Source of the DNA: DATEKX01 sp963726785
GTDB taxonomy: Bacteria; Acidobacteriota; Blastocatellia; UBA7656
Direction: 5' to 3'
Assembly (NCBI GenBank): GCA_963726785.1
Contig: CAVSDJ010000008.1
Span: 1,488,001 to 1,552,000, forward strand
Length of the DNA: 64,000 nt
In this document: in pieces, positions 59,734-64,000 of the stretch
How the letters are laid out: each line of letters opens with the position of its first letter
Position numbering within the stretch: the stretch's first letter is position 1
Position numbers and translations under genes: made by a program
Notes under the pieces: model-generated
Told to the model about the DNA's origin: nothing
Databases searched by the model: none
The model's input: only the letters and a program-made list of their open reading frames with translations

Positions 59734-62031
59734 ATGACCGCGCGGCTGCCATTAAATTTCGCGCAGGAGATTTTGCCCGCGACTGAGCAAGTCAGCACGG
59801 GCCAACCCGACAGGCGAAGGACGGCTACAGAACTCGGCCCGTTTGCGACCGAAGACGGCCACTTTGTCAAAGGCAGTAAGCGTATCTTGCGTTTCCCGCA
59901 CATCAGACAAATTGACGAAATGGATTGCGGCGCGGCAAGTCTGGCGATGGTATGCCGCCACTTTGGCCGAAAAGTTTCTATTACGCGCATTCGCCAGGTC
60001 GTTCACACGGCGACTGACGGAACCAGTTTGCGCGGCCTGTGTCAGGGGGCCGAAGCGCTCGGGTTGGCCGCGCGTTCTGTCAAGGTATCGAAAACCAACG
60101 TCAGGCAGATGCCGCTGCCCGCGATCATTCACTGGAAGAATTACCATTGGGTTGTGCTGTTTGCCGTAAGCGACAAGCACGCCCGGATAGCCGACCCGGC
60201 GACCGGCATTCGCAAGATCACGCGCAAAGAACTCTGCGAAAAGTGGAACGGGTATGCCGCGCTGTTTGATTACACCGAAGCTTTTGAACAAGCGCCGGAA
60301 ACTAAAACAGGGGTCGTCTGGTTGAGGCCGTTTTTGAAGCCGTTCGCGAGCGTCTTTGCCAAAGCGTTCGGCCTGGCCGTGATCGTTAGCGCCTTGCAAA
60401 TGATCCTGCCCGTCTTCACGCAAGTCATAGTTGACAGCGTGCTGATCGAGCGGGATTCATCGTTGCTCGCAATGATGATCGGCGCGATGATGGTCGTGCT
60501 GGCCTTTATGACTGCGGCAATGCTTGTCGAGCGGTATCTGCTCAGCTTCGTGGCGGTACGCGTAGATTCATCAACGCTCGATTTTATCACGCGGCGCTTG
60601 CTGGCCTTGCCCATCAGTTATTTCGCTACGCGCAAGACCGGCGACATCCAGCGGCGATTGTTGGGCGTCAGGCAAGTGCGCGAATTTCTGGTGCAAAACG
60701 GCGTAAACGGATTGACTGCCATCGCTCAGATCGCCGCCGCCGTCGCGCTGATGTTTTTGTATAGCCCGGTGCTTTCGGCTGTATTTCTGGCCGTCGCGCC
60801 GTTTTACGCCGGGCTGATGAAGTATTCCGGCAAACGACTGGGGCCGATGTTCGACGAACTGGAAGAATCCTACGGCAAATACTCATCACATCAGATTGAC
60901 GCGATTAAAGGTATCGAAACCGTCAAAGCGTTGGGCGCGGAAAGTTCATTGCGCGAAAAGATGCTCAGTGAATTCCACTCGCTGGCGGACAAACAATTCA
61001 AATCGAGCTTCCTGCTGATGAGCTACGAAGGCGCGGTACAGACAGTCGGCTTTCTTTCGATGGCACTGTTTCTGTTTGTTGGCGCGCAACAAGTCATGAG
61101 AGGCGAGTTGAGCATCGGCTCGATGGTTGCGTTCAATTCATTAGTGGCGATGGCCAACGCGCCGATTCTGGCTCTGCTTTCGATGTGGGATAACTGGCAA
61201 TTCGCGGTCGTGCTGCTGAACCGGATGAACGACATCTTCGAGTCAGAGCCGGAGCAAGGCTACGACCATTCGCACTTGAAACCTGTGCGCACGCTGGAAG
61301 GACTTGTGCGATTCGAAAACGTCAGCTTTCAGTATGGCGGCCCCGGTTCGCTTAAGATTCTGGAAGAGATCACGATTGATATTCCGGCGGGGAAACGCGT
61401 CGCCATTGTTGGGCGCAGTGGTTCAGGCAAAACCACCCTGATCAAATGTTTGGCCGGAATGCTGGAACCGACAGAAGGCGCGATCTACTTCGACGGTATT
61501 GAGCAAAAGAGACTACGTTATCGCGACCTGCGCCGCCAAATCGGCTTTGTGTTACAGGAGAACTATCTATTTGACGACACCATCGCGAAGAACATAGCAT
61601 TCGGCGAAGAAGAACCGGATATGGATCGCGTTGCCTGGGCGGCGAAAGTTGCCAACGCTCACGAATTCATCCAACGGCTGCCGCTCGGTTATGACACGCG
61701 CGTCGGTGAAACCGGAATCGCGCTGTCGGGAGGCCAGCGCCAGCGCATTGCCATCGCGCGAGCCGTCTATAACGAACCGCCGATTCTGATCTTCGACGAA
61801 GCGACCAGCGCTTTGGATACCGAGTCGGAGAAGGCCATCAAAGAGAACATGGGTCAATTGCTGAGTGGCCGAACCTCATTCGTCATCGCGCACCGGTTGA
61901 GCACGATTCGCGACGTTGACCTGATTCTGGTCATGGAAAAAGGCAAGATCGTTGAGCAGGGCACCCATGAAGAGTTGATGCGACAACAGGGATTTTATCA
62001 CTATCTCGGCAGCCAGCAACTCGCCCTGTAA
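59734..62031 (+). CDS. Peptidase-containing ABC exporter (C39 peptidase, membrane and ATPase domains)
   Basis: The start at 59734 (MTARLPLNF) has AAAAAGGA upstream. Domains in the 765-residue protein: a 45-residue N-terminal extension; a C39 peptidase with Cys in IDEMDCGAASLAMVC (Cys65), His in KNYHWVVLF and Asp in RIADPATG; six membrane segments (about 215-475); and an ATPase with GRSGSGKTTL (Walker A), LSGGQRQRIAIARA (signature) and PILIFDEATSALD (Walker B). It cuts double-glycine leaders and exports the released peptide. The obvious client is the eight-GG precursor at 56723, and HlyD at 53124 is the likely adaptor. Divergent from the HTTM operon. All catalytic residues are present. Confidence 0.9.
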   Translation: MTARLPLNFAQEILPATEQVSTGQPDRRRTATELGPFATEDGHFVKGSKRILRFPHIRQIDEMDCGAASLAMVCRHFGRKVSITRIRQVVHTATDGTSLRGLCQGAEALGLAARSVKVSKTNVRQMPLPAIIHWKNYHWVVLFAVSDKHARIADPATGIRKITRKELCEKWNGYAALFDYTEAFEQAPETKTGVVWLRPFLKPFASVFAKAFGLAVIVSALQMILPVFTQVIVDSVLIERDSSLLAMMIGAMMVVLAFMTAAMLVERYLLSFVAVRVDSSTLDFITRRLLALPISYFATRKTGDIQRRLLGVRQVREFLVQNGVNGLTAIAQIAAAVALMFLYSPVLSAVFLAVAPFYAGLMKYSGKRLGPMFDELEESYGKYSSHQIDAIKGIETVKALGAESSLREKMLSEFHSLADKQFKSSFLLMSYEGAVQTVGFLSMALFLFVGAQQVMRGELSIGSMVAFNSLVAMANAPILALLSMWDNWQFAVVLLNRMNDIFESEPEQGYDHSHLKPVRTLEGLVRFENVSFQYGGPGSLKILEEITIDIPAGKRVAIVGRSGSGKTTLIKCLAGMLEPTEGAIYFDGIEQKRLRYRDLRRQIGFVLQENYLFDDTIAKNIAFGEEEPDMDRVAWAAKVANAHEFIQRLPLGYDTRVGETGIALSGGQRQRIAIARAVYNEPPILIFDEATSALDTESEKAIKENMGQLLSGRTSFVIAHRLSTIRDVDLILVMEKGKIVEQGTHEELMRQQGFYHYLGSQQLAL

Positions 62032-62464
62032 AAATCACCACACCGAATTATGTACTCTCGCTGCTGGCTGCACCAGAACCCTTGCGCGAACCTACAGGCT
62101 CGCGGCACTGTAGTCTGTGCCCAATCGCAAATCACCCAGAAAACTTTGCACCAGAGCCCACACGACTACCGTTTGTTCGTCCCTGTCAGAACGCAGTTGC
62201 CGTGCCCAGCCAAAGATACTATTATTTTGAAAATAGATATTTTAAGTATGCCTCTTTATTATGTTCGTTTTAAGCAAAGGAAAATCTACCGGTAAAATAG
62301 TTAAGAGTCTCAATGATAACGGAGTCATCATCAGCACTACGCACTATTCGGTTGAAGAATGTAAACAAGGAATACACTGTCATGAAAATTCTCACATCTG
62401 TCTATTTTTTGAACATTTAGTTCAATAGACTGGCTCTTTGGAATTTCAATAAGGTGAAATCTTT
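62032..62464 (+). other. Intergenic stretch with IS6-like terminal sequences
   Basis: No gene is supported. Two sequences resemble IS6-family ends, CTGGCTGCACCAGAACCC (62064-62081) and AAACTTTGCACCAGAGCCC (62141-62159), which on the other strand read GGGTTCTGGTGCA and GGGCTCTGGTGCAAAG. From about 62210 the composition becomes AT-rich, as in the following gene. Confidence 0.4.
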
Positions 62465-63682
62465 ATGCGTATAAATTTTATTCGGTCAAATTATTTATTA
62501 ACTGTCTTGGCGGTATGTTTGCTCACCGTGCAATTTGCTGTGGCGCAAACTCCGACCGCAACAAAGAGTTCTATTGATACTATTATTGAAAAAAAAATGA
62601 ATGAATCAGGAGTGGTTGGAGTTGGGGCAGCTATAATCATTAACAAAAAGTTAGTTTGGGCTAAAGGATATGGATACGCTGACAAGGATAACAATATACC
62701 CTTTACTCCAAATATAATCATGAATATTGGATCAATCAGCAAGACTTTTACCGGAGTCTGTTTGATGCATGCGATTGAAGACAAAAAACTGTCTCTTGAC
62801 GAAAATATTAATAACTATCTGCCTTTCAAAGTGATCAATCCGTTTTTTCCAGAGGAAAAGATCACTTTGAGAAATCTGGCGACGCACACTTCTGGAATTA
62901 CAGACAGGTCTCCAATCTATGATAATAACTACTTCTACGGTAGCGATTCTCCGGAACCATTGGGAGAGTTTCTAAAAAACTACTTTGTACCTGGTGGTAA
63001 ATACTACTCAAAAGACAATTTCTTGAAAGTCAAGCCGGGATCATATCGTGAGTATTCGAATATTGCTGCCGGGCTTGCTGGTTACATTGTTGAAACTGCA
63101 ACCGGAATGAAGTTGAATGAGTATAGTAAGAAATATATTTTTAAGCCATTGCAAATGAAAAATACGGGTTGGTTTTTGTCTGAAATCAAATTGGCAAATC
63201 ACTCAAAGCTTTACAAAAAGGAAGGAGATACAACTAAAACTATTAAGCTATATGGACTAACAACCTATCCTGACGGAGGCGTTCGTACATCGGTTTCAGA
63301 TTTATCGAAATTCTTTATCTGCTTATTAAATGGAGGGGAATTTAACGGAGTCAGAATTCTAAAAAATGAATCTGTCAGGGAAATGGTTGAGTTTCAGTTT
63401 ACTGCATCAACTAAGCCTGAGAATGTAAACTTAGACGAAATAAACTCCGGGATTTTTTGGGCGACGAAACGAAATGTAACTCGAATCGGGCATGCCGGAA
63501 CCGACCCGGGAGTACGTACCGAGATGCTTTCTAACCTTTCGAAAGAAGTGGGAGTGATATTATTTGTGAACACGGAAATTATTACAAATTCCGGCGAGAA
63601 TGATTTTAAAGCATTCTTCTCCATATCTGATGAGATTTGGAAGTATGCCCTGACATTAAAGGATGCTAAAACAACGTATTGA
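62465..63682 (+). CDS. Serine hydrolase of the beta-lactamase class C family, acquired
   Basis: It has a signal peptide (residues 1-27, ...QFAVAQ) and then the PF00144 fold: MNIGSISKTFTGVCLMHA with the SxxK motif, REYSNIAAGLAGYIVE with YxN and GHAGTDPG in the HxG position. Family members are beta-lactamases, D-aminopeptidases, esterases or penicillin-binding proteins. The substrate cannot be told. The gene is clearly AT-rich (many AAA, ATA and TTT codons), unlike all neighbours, and its protein style recalls Bacteroidota. The start at 62465 lies after AAGGTG. Probably a recent transfer, bounded on the right by an IS6-like end. Confidence 0.85.
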   Translation: MRINFIRSNYLLTVLAVCLLTVQFAVAQTPTATKSSIDTIIEKKMNESGVVGVGAAIIINKKLVWAKGYGYADKDNNIPFTPNIIMNIGSISKTFTGVCLMHAIEDKKLSLDENINNYLPFKVINPFFPEEKITLRNLATHTSGITDRSPIYDNNYFYGSDSPEPLGEFLKNYFVPGGKYYSKDNFLKVKPGSYREYSNIAAGLAGYIVETATGMKLNEYSKKYIFKPLQMKNTGWFLSEIKLANHSKLYKKEGDTTKTIKLYGLTTYPDGGVRTSVSDLSKFFICLLNGGEFNGVRILKNESVREMVEFQFTASTKPENVNLDEINSGIFWATKRNVTRIGHAGTDPGVRTEMLSNLSKEVGVILFVNTEIITNSGENDFKAFFSISDEIWKYALTLKDAKTTY

Positions 63683-63709
63683 GCATGACATCGTAATAGA
63701 TCACTCCTT

Positions 63710-63730
63710 TTTGCTATTTGCACCGCAACC
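63710..63730. repeat. IS6-like terminal repeat
   Basis: The 21 bases are identical to 49244-49264 in inverse orientation (GGTTGCGGTGCAAATAG read on the minus strand) and resemble IS26-type ends. It lies 28 bases after the stop of the AT-rich hydrolase, with its outer side away from that gene. Confidence 0.5.
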
Positions 63731-63799
63731 TTCACACGCTCGGGCAGCGACTTGAGCGATTTGGCCCTCTTGCCAGTACGCTGTGGGCTGGTCTGATGG

Positions 63800-64000
63800 T
63801 CAGTCTTTTTCGCCCAGTGAGTCGAACTTCAACCCGCTCGAACCTTCGCCGCTTCCGACCCCTTTCCGACGCCCTACCCAGAAGTGAGATGAGCCGTCGA
63901 TCCATCGAGTGAACTGATAGCTCCGCGTCACGCGGACGCCTTCGCGCGGCACTTCTTCTTCAAACAGCGCCAGTTCCTGGCCGGGTTCCAAAATGCGTCC
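63800..64000 (-). CDS. C-terminal end of an unrecognised protein, cut by the window edge
   Basis: The minus-strand frame is open to base 64000 and reads RILEPGQELALFEEEVPREG, VRVTRSYQFTRWIDGSSHFW, then a Gly/Ser-rich tail and a stop at 63800. Only this 66-residue end is visible and I cannot name the family. The last 318 bases of the window hold no other supported gene. Confidence 0.35.
   Translation of the reverse strand, partial: GRILEPGQELALFEEEVPREGVRVTRSYQFTRWIDGSSHFWVGRRKGVGSGEGSSGLKFDSLGEKD

Overview
The window looks like a piece of an Acidobacteriota chromosome, probably of the Blastocatellia type. This is inferred from an ECF sigma factor next to a Ser/Thr kinase fused to a TolB-like beta-propeller, a TonB receptor with a carboxypeptidase-regulatory-like N-terminus, and many CHAT/TPR proteins; no rRNA or tRNA gene is visible to confirm it. 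At least ten genes carry single-base frameshifts, several beside short homopolymers, so part of the fragmentation may be base-calling error.

0-7 kb (minus strand): a ComEC-like metallo-beta-lactamase-fold hydrolase, a very large DUF6603-like protein and an unrecognised protein cut by the window edge. 7-12.5 kb: a scarred region with a long palindromic repeat, a UmuC remnant, an iron-sulfur membrane protein fused to a cyclic-nucleotide-binding domain, integron-type attC sites with a GrpB cassette but no integrase, and an IS6-type element. 12.5-19.5 kb: a ferritin-like enzyme and its partner, a TonB receptor, a GAF protein and a DedA-like membrane protein.

19.5-28 kb (minus): an operon-like run with a 17-repeat TPR-CHAT protease, an FAD oxidoreductase, a HEAT protein and small unknown proteins. 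28-47.8 kb (minus): a compact run of about 16 genes that reads as one NTP-dependent conflict system: CHAT protease with Clp-N-like repeats, ZorA/ZorB-like proton channel pair, FGE-like protein, GTPase, zinc-ribbon protein, GAP1-like protein, coiled-coil protein, ClpB-like ATPase, radical SAM activase, vWA protein, TPR and J-like proteins, Hsp70, and a zinc-finger protein. 47.8-49.6 kb is a graveyard of transposase fragments and repeats.

49.6-62 kb: sigma factor and kinase, then what I consider the most novel locus. A 405-residue protein consists of eight tandem units, each with a perfect double-glycine-leader-like segment, next to a C39-peptidase ABC exporter, an HlyD adaptor, an HTTM (vitamin-K-carboxylase/SdpB-like) membrane protein with its partner, a TPR protein and a di-haem oxidoreductase. 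Four of the transcription units carry the same 35-bp upstream motif, in the same orientation. 62-64 kb: an AT-rich serine hydrolase flanked by IS6-like ends, suggesting recent acquisition.
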